Of a stretch of DNA of 64,000 nt, positions 1-8,760 are shown in pieces. The stretch comes from Dictyobacter formicarum (lineage in GTDB: Bacteria > Chloroflexota > Ktedonobacteria > Ktedonobacterales > Ktedonobacteraceae). Below the pieces are notes generated by a model. The model worked only from the letters and a program-made list of their open reading frames with translations. It was not told the origin of the DNA and did not search any database. The translations under genes were made by a program, and so were the position numbers. Numbering within the stretch: position 1 is the stretch's first letter; the number at the start of each line of letters is the position of its first letter. Location of the stretch: the NCBI RefSeq assembly GCF_016587435.1, contig NZ_BNJJ01000004.1:248001-312000 (forward strand), in the 5' to 3' direction.

Positions 1-228
1 CTATGTATTTAAGTATCTGTGTACATAAAGACGTGTAATCGGGCTAAAAATGCAATCTGCCATAAGCTTTCTGCCCTGGTTGTCTGTAGTAAAAGGGGAT
101 ACTGGATATATTCTATGAGCATCACTGCATGCAGACACTCGGTTTCCTGGAAAAATTGTGATAAGGTTAAACGAGTCCTTTGGCTGTGGGTTGTAGATAA
201 TTATCAATCAATCAAGGAGATACGGGGC
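1..228. other. Left edge, no gene recognised
   Basis: No convincing gene is visible here. Open frames on both strands lack a ribosome binding site and recognisable protein features. The last 20 bases carry the ribosome binding site of the esterase that follows. Confidence 0.5.
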
Positions 229-1710
229 ATGCCTGCTGGAATCGTTGAGACGCGCTATGGAAAAGTTGAGGGTGTGATACAGAAGGGTATCCAGATATGG
301 AGGGGAATTCCCTATGCGCGGCCGCCGCTGGGGCCGCTGCGCTTGCGGGCTCCTCAATCGCCACAGGCCTGGTCTGGTGTGCGCGCGACCAAAAGATTTG
401 GACCAAACTCGGCCCAGATGGATAATGCCATGAGTGGTTTTCTCGGTGGCACGTCTACACCTCCGCCTTCGGGTGAAGATTGCCTCTATGTGAATATCTG
501 GTCGCCTGGGGCTGATCAGCAGAAGCGCCCCGTGCTGGTCTGGATTCATGGCGGTGCGTTTGTGGCTGGCTCTGGCGCGGACCCCTGGTATGATGGCTCT
601 TCTTTTGCGCGTAATGGGGATGTTGTCGTGGTAACGATCAATTATCGCCTGGGCATGTTGGGATTTCTTTATCTGGATGAACTGGGTGGCAAAGAGCACG
701 AGTATGTTGCCAATTGTGGCTTGCTGGATCAAATTGCGGCGCTGGAGTGGGTGCGCGATAACATTGAAAATTTTGGTGGCGATCCTGAAAATATAACGCT
801 GGCCGGTGAGTCGGCGGGCGCGATGAGCATTGGTGCCCTGCTGGCCACACCGCGTGCGCGGGGACTATTTCAGCGTGCCATACTGGAGAGCGGTGCTGCG
901 CACAATGTGATGTCCCGCCACGCCGCTACCGATGTGGCCCGCTCCTTTATTGCGCATCTTGGCCTGGCGGAAAACCAGCTCGCGGATCTGGAGACCGTTT
1001 CCGTGGCCAGGATTTTGGAGGCCCAGCAACTCAGTGTGCGTAACATGCTGGGCGGCCCTGTTATTGATGGCCAGTTGCTACCTGGCAAGCCACTTGAAAT
1101 GATTGCGTCCGGCTCAGCCTCGCAGGTCCCATTGCTGATTGGTACTAATCGCGATGAGGCCCGGCTCTTTTCTTTATTTAGCGGCCGACAGCCGAAGGTA
1201 AATCATACAGAATTAGAGCGCCTCTTTGGGACTCGTGGCCGGGAAGTCTTTGCGTCCTATTTGCAGGCCAGACATGATCAGTCTGAGATAAATGCCTGGA
1301 TGGATATTGTGACTGATCGTACCTTCCGTATTCCTGCCCTGCGCCTGGCCGAAAAGCAGTTGCCGCACGCACCCGCTATCTGGGTGTACCGTTTCGATTG
1401 GCCCTCGCCCGCCTTTGGTGGCCGCCTGGGAGCCTGCCATGCGTTGGAGATTCCTTTTGTCTGGAATAGCCTGGATGCCGAGGTAGCGCAACTCTTCATC
1501 GAAGAATCTCCGGCTGCCCCGCCGATCGCCGAGACGATGCATGCCGCCTGGATTGCCTTTATACGCAGCGGCAATCCTCAAACTCCCCAGTTGCCTGCCT
1601 GGCCCTGTTATCAACTGTCCGAGCGCCCCACCATGCTTTTCCATGAACAGAATCAATTAGCGCCAGATCCGCAGGGCATTGAGCGCCAGCATTGGGAAAA
1701 TGTCTTGTAA
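229..1710 (+). CDS. Type B carboxylesterase (para-nitrobenzyl esterase family)
   Basis: A 493-residue alpha/beta hydrolase that should cleave carboxylic esters. The family pattern is complete: oxyanion motif HGGAF at residues 107-111, nucleophile Ser195 in GESAGA, acid Glu310 in NRDEA, and His404 in GACHALE. The N-terminal strand pattern with WRGIPYARPP is typical of type B esterases. The frame is open further upstream, but ATG 229 is preceded by AAGGAG (about 8 bases), and the family normally begins with a short VET.YGKVEG segment, so this start is preferred. No signal peptide is seen, so it is probably cytoplasmic. It stands alone and ends 117 bases from the convergent kinase. The natural substrate cannot be told from sequence. 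Confidence 0.93.
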   Translation: MPAGIVETRYGKVEGVIQKGIQIWRGIPYARPPLGPLRLRAPQSPQAWSGVRATKRFGPNSAQMDNAMSGFLGGTSTPPPSGEDCLYVNIWSPGADQQKRPVLVWIHGGAFVAGSGADPWYDGSSFARNGDVVVVTINYRLGMLGFLYLDELGGKEHEYVANCGLLDQIAALEWVRDNIENFGGDPENITLAGESAGAMSIGALLATPRARGLFQRAILESGAAHNVMSRHAATDVARSFIAHLGLAENQLADLETVSVARILEAQQLSVRNMLGGPVIDGQLLPGKPLEMIASGSASQVPLLIGTNRDEARLFSLFSGRQPKVNHTELERLFGTRGREVFASYLQARHDQSEINAWMDIVTDRTFRIPALRLAEKQLPHAPAIWVYRFDWPSPAFGGRLGACHALEIPFVWNSLDAEVAQLFIEESPAAPPIAETMHAAWIAFIRSGNPQTPQLPAWPCYQLSERPTMLFHEQNQLAPDPQGIERQHWENVL

Positions 1711-1827
1711 GCAAGCTTCGTAAATTGTGTGTGGATAATCGGAATAGGGTTTGCGCCTGGAAGTAGATTTGATGCATAACTGGCTGGCAGTTGTCATCAA
1801 TCGACCTTCCATGGCGTTTTTTGTGCC

Positions 1828-2988
1828 TTATTTTTTGTGCCCATGTGGAGGCTTGGGGCCCTTTTGCTGACCAGGCGTCTGAGAAGTGGGCGTTGGTTGC
1901 GGTACTTCTGTTGCCGTCGTTGTTGAACTGGCAGTAACAGTGGGTTGAGTTTGTTGACCCGGTTGCATATGATCGGCGTTATGGAAAGACGCATTTGCCA
2001 GCAGCAAAATGAGGAGCAGAATGGCGATTAACGCCGCTCCAGCAATCCAGACTATGCGCGGCATTCTCTGCGCACTGAATTTTTGTGGCGCTGCTGCCGG
2101 CATTACCTGCACCGTAGGTGCCTGGTGAAGTGCGCTGTGCTGAACGTTTGCCACTGGTTCTGGTGTGGCATCCACACGATAGGCTTGACGAAAGGCATTC
2201 GCCAGCGCCTTGGGCGTGCGAAAGCGACGCATGGGATCTTTTGCTATCGTCTGTAAGATGACGCGTTCAACATCGGGTGTAATGGCTGGATTCATCTGTG
2301 ATGGAGGGGGAGGCTGCTCACGGAGATGTTTCATCACAATATTAACCGGATTAGCTCCCTTGAAGGGAACGCTTCCCGTTACCATCTGATAGAGTAATAC
2401 TCCCAGAGCATAGATATCGCTGGCAGGCGTGGCCGCCTCTTCGATCAGTTCTGGCGCCATATACTCCGGTGTTCCGATCAAGAAGCCAGAGCGGGTCAGA
2501 CTATAGTTGTCTTCAATGCTTTTCACCAGGCCAAAATCTGTCAGGTAAGCATAATGCCCATCGCGCAAAAGGACATTTGAGGCTTTGATATCGCGGTGTA
2601 GCATGCCGTGCTCGTGGGCGAATTGCAGAGCACTGGCCACCTGGGACAGGATATCGCCCGCCTCTTCAAGCGGCAGCGGACCTTCGGCCACCCGGCGGCT
2701 GAGTGTCCCATACTCGATATAGGGAGTGACCATGTAGGCCCAGTGCTCATATTCTCCGTAATCGAGGGCTGGCAGAATGTGTGGATGGTGCAGTTGTACC
2801 ATCGCACGCGCCTCGCGCCGGAAGCGTTCATAATATTCACCGGCGCTGCGCCTGACCATTTTCATGGCCACTATCTGTTGGTTGCGTTGATCTCGCGCCA
2901 GGTAAACCTCTGACATACCCCCTTTGGCGAGACCGCGTTCTACGTAATAATAGCTTATCGTTTTATGTATGAGCTCTTGCATGAGCAT
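1828..2988 (-). CDS. Membrane-anchored Ser/Thr protein kinase (PknB/Hanks type)
   Basis: 386 residues. The kinase domain (about 12-270) has a Gly-rich loop (GLAKGGMSEVYLA), Lys43, catalytic HRDIKASN (Asp133), DFG (Asp151) and GTPEYMAPE in the activation segment, so it should be active. A Pro-rich linker leads to one membrane helix (about 313-331) and a short Thr/Pro/Ser-rich tail ending in Lys and His, which would lie outside. No PASTA or other sensor domain is present. ATG 2988 is chosen because GAGGAG lies 6 bases upstream; an ATG 24 bases earlier has no such site. It is transcribed divergently from the APH-like gene. Confidence 0.93.
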   Translation of the reverse strand: MLMQELIHKTISYYYVERGLAKGGMSEVYLARDQRNQQIVAMKMVRRSAGEYYERFRREARAMVQLHHPHILPALDYGEYEHWAYMVTPYIEYGTLSRRVAEGPLPLEEAGDILSQVASALQFAHEHGMLHRDIKASNVLLRDGHYAYLTDFGLVKSIEDNYSLTRSGFLIGTPEYMAPELIEEAATPASDIYALGVLLYQMVTGSVPFKGANPVNIVMKHLREQPPPPSQMNPAITPDVERVILQTIAKDPMRRFRTPKALANAFRQAYRVDATPEPVANVQHSALHQAPTVQVMPAAAPQKFSAQRMPRIVWIAGAALIAILLLILLLANASFHNADHMQPGQQTQPTVTASSTTTATEVPQPTPTSQTPGQQKGPKPPHGHKK

Positions 2989-3012
2989 TATAAACTCCTC
3001 GCATCCCAGCAT

Positions 3013-3316
3013 AATAAAGAGATGAATATAGAAGGTATACGAATATATCGTGGTTTTTGTGTCGCCTTAGTAATTTTAGAATTAGCAGTATATGAGAATA
3101 TAGTAGCCGCGAATGAATATCGTTAGCTATTGTTTTGAGCCAGATACGTTTGAATAATAGTGATTAGAGAAAAAGAGGACATTGTATCCCCTATGGTATC
3201 TGGTTGATTAATGTATCCTTATCATATCCCCCGGCGCCCGGGTTCTGCAAGCGTATGTGACTGGTCTATTCATATTTTTAACGTATATGGGTGAATATTG
3301 AGAAAGAGTGCGATAC
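3013..3316. other. Divergent intergenic region between kinase and APH-like gene
   Basis: An AT-rich spacer between two divergent genes that should hold both promoters. No strong dyad, hairpin or small gene was found, and no promoter pair good enough to name. Confidence 0.4.
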
Positions 3317-4183
3317 ATGGAAATTCAGAAGCTTGTCCAGGAGATAAATGATTGTCATCAAACGGAATTTGTGCTGCGGAAACGCTATGCAAACGGAGAA
3401 CAGGGTGCTTTTGAGCTCTGCGATGCCTCCTCGGGCGCATGCTATGTATTGAAATGTTTTGCCCCTGCCGTTGCTAGTCAGCGGACCTCCTGGATCCGTA
3501 CCTGTACCGATCAATTGCGCCTTCTTGGTTATCCAGTGCCACAATATGTACTATGGGGCGAGTATAGTGGAGGGAGCTTTTCGATCCAGACCGCTTTGCC
3601 CGGCGCTCCTATTATTCATGCTACTCCTGAGCAGTTGCCTCGTTTAATTGAGCTCAACGAAATGCAGCGGAACCAACTGCCCGATACTGCCAGTACCTGG
3701 CCCGATGAAATTGTGCGGACGGTCCTGGTCGGTGGATCTGGCTATTGTCTGCATGATTCTTTGCGTACCCATACGTCTGCCACCGCCGCCATGTTGCGTA
3801 CATTACAAGATCTTGTGGTGCGGCAGCGCGAATGTATTATTCCTACCACTGATATTGTGCATTACGATTTTCAGCCATATAACATCCTCGGTGAGCAGCA
3901 AGAGATTAGCGGTATTATTGATTGGGAAGGTGTATGTGCCGGTGATTGCACCTTCGATCTGGTCACGTTGCTATTTTACAATTATGATGATACATCTATC
4001 CGCGCATCCCTCTGGGACTACCTATCCGTGCGTAGTACTATCCAGGTCGTAAGTATCTATCTGGCCCACCTGATTTTGAGGCAGGTCGATTGGTCTTTGC
4101 GGTTCCATGATACAGCGACCAGCCAGTTATATATAGACAGAGCGGAAGCTATTCTCCATTATCTCAAGCCCGCTTTATCATAA
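3317..4183 (+). CDS. APH-fold phosphotransferase (aminoglycoside/choline kinase-like)
   Basis: 288 residues with the C-terminal half of the APH kinase fold: HYDFQPYNIL, a form of the Brenner motif (His182, Asp184), and IIDWEGVCAGDCTFDLV, in which Asp202 would bind metal. The N-terminal lobe has a possible nucleotide-binding Lys in YVLKCF. These enzymes phosphorylate aminoglycosides, choline, homoserine or other small hydroxyl compounds; the substrate is not evident here. ATG 3317 follows a purine-rich GAGAAAGAG by about 8 bases; a GTG nine bases earlier is possible. The gene stands alone, so calling it a resistance gene would be unwarranted. Confidence 0.85.
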   Translation: MEIQKLVQEINDCHQTEFVLRKRYANGEQGAFELCDASSGACYVLKCFAPAVASQRTSWIRTCTDQLRLLGYPVPQYVLWGEYSGGSFSIQTALPGAPIIHATPEQLPRLIELNEMQRNQLPDTASTWPDEIVRTVLVGGSGYCLHDSLRTHTSATAAMLRTLQDLVVRQRECIIPTTDIVHYDFQPYNILGEQQEISGIIDWEGVCAGDCTFDLVTLLFYNYDDTSIRASLWDYLSVRSTIQVVSIYLAHLILRQVDWSLRFHDTATSQLYIDRAEAILHYLKPALS

Positions 4184-4318
4184 AGCACACTATTGGCGTT
4201 CAGGAACAGGTCTGGGTATACTTGTTCCTATCGGAATCATCTTTTGAGAGTGTTTGATTCCCGTAGTATCCGCATTCACTGTGCATGGGTTTGTGCGCCT
4301 CCCGTGCTCAGGATGTCC

Positions 4319-4374
4319 TTTCATAGCTAGTGCAGCAGGCGCGCATTTGCGCGCCTGCTGCACTAGCTATGAAA
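4319..4374. repeat. Composite repeat copy A: perfect palindrome, 27-bp arms
   Basis: Arms 4319-4345 and 4348-4374 are perfectly complementary with a 2-base centre. The right side runs into a shared flank (4375-4435) containing GGGGACGCCTGCGTTCCCC and AGCGCTCTGATTCCC. That flank recurs at 18888-18940 and, inverted, at about 5340-5425. Lies between the APH-like and PhyH genes. Confidence 0.9.
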
Positions 4375-4471
4375 AAGAGATTGGGGACGCCTGCGTTCCC
4401 CAGGTCCAGGAGCGCTCTGATTCCCGAATCAGACACTTTCTTACATGCTTGTTGCAACAAGGAGGTAGTAT

Positions 4472-5341
4472 ATGCAACTTACCGAGGAAGAACTGCTTTT
4501 ATTGCCGACGGACGAAGAGGTCGAATTTTATCGTGTTCATGGCTATTATAAATCCAGACCGCTCTTTACGGCCGCCGAGATCGACGCGGCGATCGCAGGG
4601 AGTGAGCGCTACTACGCAGGCGAGCGCGACTTTTCTCTGCCAGCGGATGTGCGAGGCTGGCGGCAGGAGCATGGGAATGTCTTGCGCAAAAACGACTATG
4701 CCTCGCTGCAAAATCGAGAACTGGCAGCCCTGGTGCGCAAGCCATTGCTGGGCGCGGTCGCGGCCCGTTTATGTGGCGCCCCCATTCGTCTCTGGCACGA
4801 TCAATTGCTCTATAAACCCACCAGCAATCCTGACAAAGCAGTCAATGTAGGCTGGCATACCGATCGTGGTTACTGGAAGACCTGCTCTTCAGAAAAGATG
4901 TTGACCGCCTGGATTCCATTCCATGATTGCGATGAGCGCATGGGCACCATCACCATGATTGACCAGAGCCATGAGTGGCCTGACAATACGGAGGGGCTGG
5001 ATTTCTTCAGCAATGATCTGCAGGGACTGGAAAAGAAATTTAATACGGGCGGCCGTCCCGTGGTGAAAGTTCCGATTGAACTGGCTAAAGGCGAGGTCAG
5101 CTTCCATTCCTGCCTGACCATTCATGGTAGTGGACCCAATCTCACGCCCAATCCTCGCCGCTCTATCGCCGTTCATTTGCAGGATGAAAGCAATCGCTTC
5201 CAGGCCTATCATTTTGCTGATGGCACCCTGGCCCGCCATCCCAATGACCTGCTTTGTCGCCGCATCGAACGGGATGGACAAACATACCCCGACTACACAG
5301 ACCCCGCCATCTGTCCCCAACTCTGGCCACGCAAAGATTAG
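4472..5341 (+). CDS. Phytanoyl-CoA dioxygenase (PhyH) family Fe(II)/2-oxoglutarate oxygenase
   Basis: 289 residues. The metal triad of PhyH enzymes is readable: His129 and Asp131 in WHTDRG, His218 in SCLTIHGSG, and a 2-oxoglutarate-binding Arg at 229 or 230 in NPRRSIAVHL. Such enzymes hydroxylate (or halogenate) small molecules; the HxD aspartate argues for a hydroxylase. The ribosome binding site AAGGAGG is strong, about 7 bases before ATG. The gene is bracketed by inverted copies of the composite repeat (4319-4435 and about 5340-5430), with the stop codon touching the right copy, so it may have moved as a unit. Substrate unknown. Confidence 0.92.
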   Translation: MQLTEEELLLLPTDEEVEFYRVHGYYKSRPLFTAAEIDAAIAGSERYYAGERDFSLPADVRGWRQEHGNVLRKNDYASLQNRELAALVRKPLLGAVAARLCGAPIRLWHDQLLYKPTSNPDKAVNVGWHTDRGYWKTCSSEKMLTAWIPFHDCDERMGTITMIDQSHEWPDNTEGLDFFSNDLQGLEKKFNTGGRPVVKVPIELAKGEVSFHSCLTIHGSGPNLTPNPRRSIAVHLQDESNRFQAYHFADGTLARHPNDLLCRRIERDGQTYPDYTDPAICPQLWPRKD

Positions 5342-5430
5342 CGCCTGCGTTCCCCAATCTCTTTTTCATGGCTGGTGCAGCAGGCGCGCAAATCCATGCT
5401 TAGTGCATGCGGATGCTACGGGAATCAGAG
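5342..5430. repeat. Composite repeat copy D (inverted relative to copy A, half palindrome)
   Basis: Carries GCCTGCGTTCCCC, then a single arm (from about 5363) nearly equal to one arm of copy A, then a region ending in CTACGGGAATCAGAGAC that matches, inverted, the left flank of copy A. The second palindrome arm is missing. Confidence 0.8.
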
Positions 5431-5437
5431 ACTCTAT

Positions 5438-5494
5438 TATTAATAGGGGGTGTAGAAAATGCGCAAAGCGCATTTTCTACACCCCCTATTAATA
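5438..5494. repeat. Composite repeat copy E: perfect palindrome, 27-bp arms
   Basis: Arms 5438-5464 and 5468-5494 around a 3-base centre, all 27 pairs matching. The right flank contains GGCCGCGTATGTGGACGTC, close to a flank of the palindrome at 26063-26121. The stem sequence differs from copy A although the geometry is the same. Confidence 0.9.
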
Positions 5495-6038
5495 TAAGCT
5501 CGGCCGCGTATGTGGACGTCTGCAAGGAAGCGCCTTATCACCATAGCGATGGGAACGAAACGCATTCCAAGCAAACAAGCAGTAGTAAATTCGGTATAGA
5601 GATATCTTTTTTCATCCACAATTTGCTATAGTAAATTGTGAGAAATATACACATCTGTACGTATATATCTAATGGAAATGGCGGTTTACCTGGTTTTGAT
5701 GCTCAATACAGTGGCGGTCCGCGCTCTATACATGCGTCTGGCATCGTGCATTGCTGCTGGTGTTAGAATATGAGCATTGCCGGGTAGTCCTGACTCACAT
5801 ATATTTCAGACATATACCGTGTGGTCATATGCCTATATACGTTGTGGTCTGCTTGGATTTATAAAGGTAAAGGAACACCTCTTTTGCACGCTAGCGTTTT
5901 AGGCATAGTTTTAAAGGGGGGTATCGGTTTTCATTACTTTATAGAGACGACGTACGAGTGCTGTTTTGCGCATTGTACGTATAAATGACATTATTTTTTC
6001 GCAATCTCTTTGGAAAACAAAGAAAGGATCCTACCTCT
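5495..6038. other. Upstream region of the nucleoside importer
   Basis: About 540 bases without a credible gene, apart from the composite repeat flank at its left end. It presumably carries the promoter of the BMP importer operon. I looked for a purine riboswitch because of the downstream genes and found no matching core. Confidence 0.4.
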
Positions 6039-7106
6039 ATGAGAAGGTCTGGCATTCCTAGCCTGTTTGTCTCGCTATTAGTTTTATGTGGTATTCTGCT
6101 ATCTGCCTGTGGCGGCAGCGCTCCCTCTACTTCAGGTGGCAACTCTTCCTCATCCGCCCCGAAATCCGTGACCCTGGTTACTGACATTGGTGGCTTGAAC
6201 GATCAGAGCTTTAACCACTCAGCCTATATCGGTTACTCCAAAGCGTTGGATGAGCTTAAATTCCGTCGCCAGGTTATTGAATCAAAGTCTCAGAACGACT
6301 ATGTTGGTAACCTGACCCGTGCCGCTCAGACCTCTGACCTGGTGATCGGTGTTGGTTTCTTGATGGCAACTGCCATGGATCAGGTAGCAAAAGCCAATCC
6401 AACCAAATCTTTTGCTTTGATCGATGCCTGTCCTTCGGATGCCAAGGGCAACTGTGATCCTTTAAAGAACGTTGCTCCCCTGTTTTTTAAAGAGCAGCAG
6501 GCTGGCTGCCTGGCCGGTGTTGTTGCTGGCCAGATGGAAGCCCTGGGCAAGAGCAAGGTGAGCAAACTGTTGGGTAACAACACTATTGGTGCGGTTGGCG
6601 GTCAGCCAATTCCTCCTGTTGATCACTATATTGCTGGTTACCAGTTCTGTGCCAGGAAGGTTGATCCGAACGTCACCGTCAAGGTGAGCTATTCAAATTC
6701 CTTCGATAATACCGCCGCATGTCAGGATATTGCCAACAACCAGATCGGCACCTACAAAGCCGACATCATCTTCCAGGTGGCCGGTGGTTGTGGCGTTGGC
6801 GCCTTGCAGGCTGCCAAAGCTAAAGGCGTCTATAGCATCGGTGTGGATAGCGACCAGTCCCATGTGAATGATAGCGTGATCACCAGTGCTGTCAAGCGCG
6901 TCGATCAGGCTGTGTATGTCACCATCAAAAATTTTGAGGCTGGTAAATTCAGCAGCAATCCTCCAGCTTTCGACCTCACCAATGACGGCGTTGGCTATGC
7001 TCCTTTGAGCAGCCAGGTACCCGCCGAAATCAAAACGACGGTTGACAAGTATATCCAGGACATCAAATCAGGGGCCTTGCAGGTACCAGATACCGTCCAG
7101 AAGTAA
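6039..7106 (+). CDS. BMP-family nucleoside-binding lipoprotein of an ABC importer
   Basis: 355 residues. A lipoprotein signal peptide ends in the lipobox LSAC with Cys24, followed by a Gly/Ser-rich linker. The mature part matches the Bmp/Med/PnrA family, with opening VTLVTDIGGLNDQSFNHSAY, and GVGALQAAKAKGVYSIGVDSDQ in the hinge region. The family binds purine nucleosides for uptake. ATG 6039 has AAAGG 11 bases upstream; an ATG at 5985 is in frame but lacks a ribosome binding site and would put 18 residues before a normal signal peptide. First gene of a four-gene importer; a repeat-filled 308-base gap separates it from the permease, perhaps letting the binding protein be made in excess. Confidence 0.94.
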   Translation: MRRSGIPSLFVSLLVLCGILLSACGGSAPSTSGGNSSSSAPKSVTLVTDIGGLNDQSFNHSAYIGYSKALDELKFRRQVIESKSQNDYVGNLTRAAQTSDLVIGVGFLMATAMDQVAKANPTKSFALIDACPSDAKGNCDPLKNVAPLFFKEQQAGCLAGVVAGQMEALGKSKVSKLLGNNTIGAVGGQPIPPVDHYIAGYQFCARKVDPNVTVKVSYSNSFDNTAACQDIANNQIGTYKADIIFQVAGGCGVGALQAAKAKGVYSIGVDSDQSHVNDSVITSAVKRVDQAVYVTIKNFEAGKFSSNPPAFDLTNDGVGYAPLSSQVPAEIKTTVDKYIQDIKSGALQVPDTVQK

Positions 7107-7200
7107 GTGTAGGCATCTGAAATTACTGTAAAGGTGACATGAGTGGCGCTGGCTTTCACTCTATCTTTGGATGAAATGTCAGCGCCCTTGTCCTTTTACC

Positions 7201-7349
7201 GTAGGTTCAGGCCTTGCGCCCGATTTCACCTCGACGCACGTTCGGGCCTTGCGCCCGATTTCACCTCGACGCACGAAAATGTACGCGTAGGTTCGAGCCT
7301 TGCGCCCGATTTTTACCTCGACGCACGAAAATGTACGCGTAGGTTCGGG
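7201..7349 (+). repeat. CTTGC-loop hairpin repeats, three tandem copies plus a partial fourth
   Basis: Direct repeats of about 40-50 bases, each with TAGGTT, a hairpin, then ATTTCACCTCGACGCACG. Hairpins lie at 7208-7222, 7243-7257 (stem CGGGC/GCCCG, loop CTTGC) and 7294-7308. The fourth copy breaks off after TAGGTTCGGG at 7349. Located between the BMP lipoprotein and its permease. Confidence 0.9.
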
Positions 7350-7414
7350 TATAATGCGGTATAATTTCGTCAATACCATGTTTTTTTCTCTGTATTGCGC
7401 GCAGGAGGAGCCAT

Positions 7415-8758
7415 ATGGCAATGCCAAAAGTGCAGCGCAGGACTTCGGCTCCTGCGTCACGGTTAGCCAGGTGGATGCAACAGTTTAGAGCCGCGCTGGG
7501 GCGGCCGCTGATTGCAACCCTGGTAGCTTTTGTTCTGGGTGGGATCATTGTAATGATTACTACGCCAGGACCACTGGATAACCGTTTTATTACTGCTGTT
7601 TCAAGTTATTATTATCTTCTACTGGGGTCTTTTGGAAGTATTCAAAGTATTTCTTTTACCCTGGCGAAAGCGACTCCGCTCATTTTCGCTGGCCTGGCGG
7701 TGGCCATTGCCTTCCGGGCCGGGCTCTTTAATATCGGTGCCGCTGGTCAATTAACTGTTGGCGCGATGACTGCTGGTATCATTGCTTTCAAGTTATCAAT
7801 GTTGCCCGGTTGGGTGCTGGTGCCTTTGATGTTGCTGGGCAGTATCGTGGCAGGCGGCTTCTGGGGCGGCATCGTTGGTGTGTTGAAGGCCTGGCGTGGC
7901 GCCCACGAAGTGGTTACCTCGATTATGTTGAACTGGGTTGCGTTCTATGTCTGCGCCTACCTGGTCGAGGGACCTTTCCAGGCTCCTAAGTTATCGCAGC
8001 AGACCCTGCCTCTGCCCAGTCAGGCAATTATCCCATCATTGGCCGTGTTCTATAACGAAACGTTGGGGACCTTTCTACCGCAGATTCCTGAGCCTGCCCA
8101 ATATACTGTTGACGTTGGCCTGCTCTTTGCCTTTATTGCCCTGGTCTTCTACTGGTTTATCACCGCACGCACCACTTTTGGCTATGAGTTGCGGGTGATT
8201 GGACGCAATCCTAAGGCCGCCAGGTACGCTGGTATTTCAGTAAGAAAAAATATTGTGCTGGCCATGGTTCTGGCTGGCGCCTTCGCCGGTCTGGCTGGTT
8301 CTGTGCGCTTGATGGGCCAGGCTCCTTACCAGTTGATCAGTTCTGCTTTTGCCACCGACTCTACCGGCTTTGATGCGATTGGCGTTGCATTGCTGGGGCG
8401 CACAGCCTCTGTGGGTGTATTGTTGGCCTCGCTGCTCTTTGGTGGTTTACAGGAGGCGGGACCTTATTTACAGGGATATGTGAATGTGCCGGGCGACATC
8501 ATTACTATTATGCAGTCGCTGGTACTGTTTAGCATTGCAGTCGAGTACTTGCCTTCATTCCAGCGTTTCATTCCAAACTTTCTGTCCAGAAGCTCAAAGC
8601 CTGCTCTGGTTCCAGGTTTGACCGATGCTGAAACCTCTAAAGCTACTGCTGGCGTAACGGCTGAGTCTGAGCCAGTGGACGCAAATGGCAATGAATCAAC
8701 GGGCAAGGGTGCTGAAACGGCTGGTTCAGCCCATGCACCACTGGGTCAGGAGGAATAA
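7415..8758 (+). CDS. Nucleoside ABC importer, inner-membrane permease 1
   Basis: 447 residues, about ten hydrophobic helices of the branched-chain/ribose-type permease family. The stretch around AFRAGLFNIGAAGQLTVGA and the loop GRNPKAARYAGISV are characteristic of YufP/BmpB-type proteins. About 60 C-terminal residues are polar, Ala/Ser/Glu-rich and probably cytoplasmic, an extension beyond the usual family length. ATG 7415 has AGGAGG directly upstream. The stop is 2 bases before the next permease, so translation is probably coupled. It pairs with that permease to form the channel. Confidence 0.93.
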   Translation: MAMPKVQRRTSAPASRLARWMQQFRAALGRPLIATLVAFVLGGIIVMITTPGPLDNRFITAVSSYYYLLLGSFGSIQSISFTLAKATPLIFAGLAVAIAFRAGLFNIGAAGQLTVGAMTAGIIAFKLSMLPGWVLVPLMLLGSIVAGGFWGGIVGVLKAWRGAHEVVTSIMLNWVAFYVCAYLVEGPFQAPKLSQQTLPLPSQAIIPSLAVFYNETLGTFLPQIPEPAQYTVDVGLLFAFIALVFYWFITARTTFGYELRVIGRNPKAARYAGISVRKNIVLAMVLAGAFAGLAGSVRLMGQAPYQLISSAFATDSTGFDAIGVALLGRTASVGVLLASLLFGGLQEAGPYLQGYVNVPGDIITIMQSLVLFSIAVEYLPSFQRFIPNFLSRSSKPALVPGLTDAETSKATAGVTAESEPVDANGNESTGKGAETAGSAHAPLGQEE

Positions 8759-8760
8759 TC

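Noticed and set aside
5407..5631. Small frame across the palindrome at 5438
   Set aside because: Repeat-derived, no ribosome binding site and no family.
5640..6038. Purine riboswitch before the nucleoside importer
   Set aside because: No conserved three-way-junction core (TATA..., TCTACC, CGTAAA, GACTA) could be found.
7201..7349. Possible CRISPR array
   Set aside because: Units are contiguous and the parts between hairpins are themselves conserved; there are no unique spacers and no cas genes.
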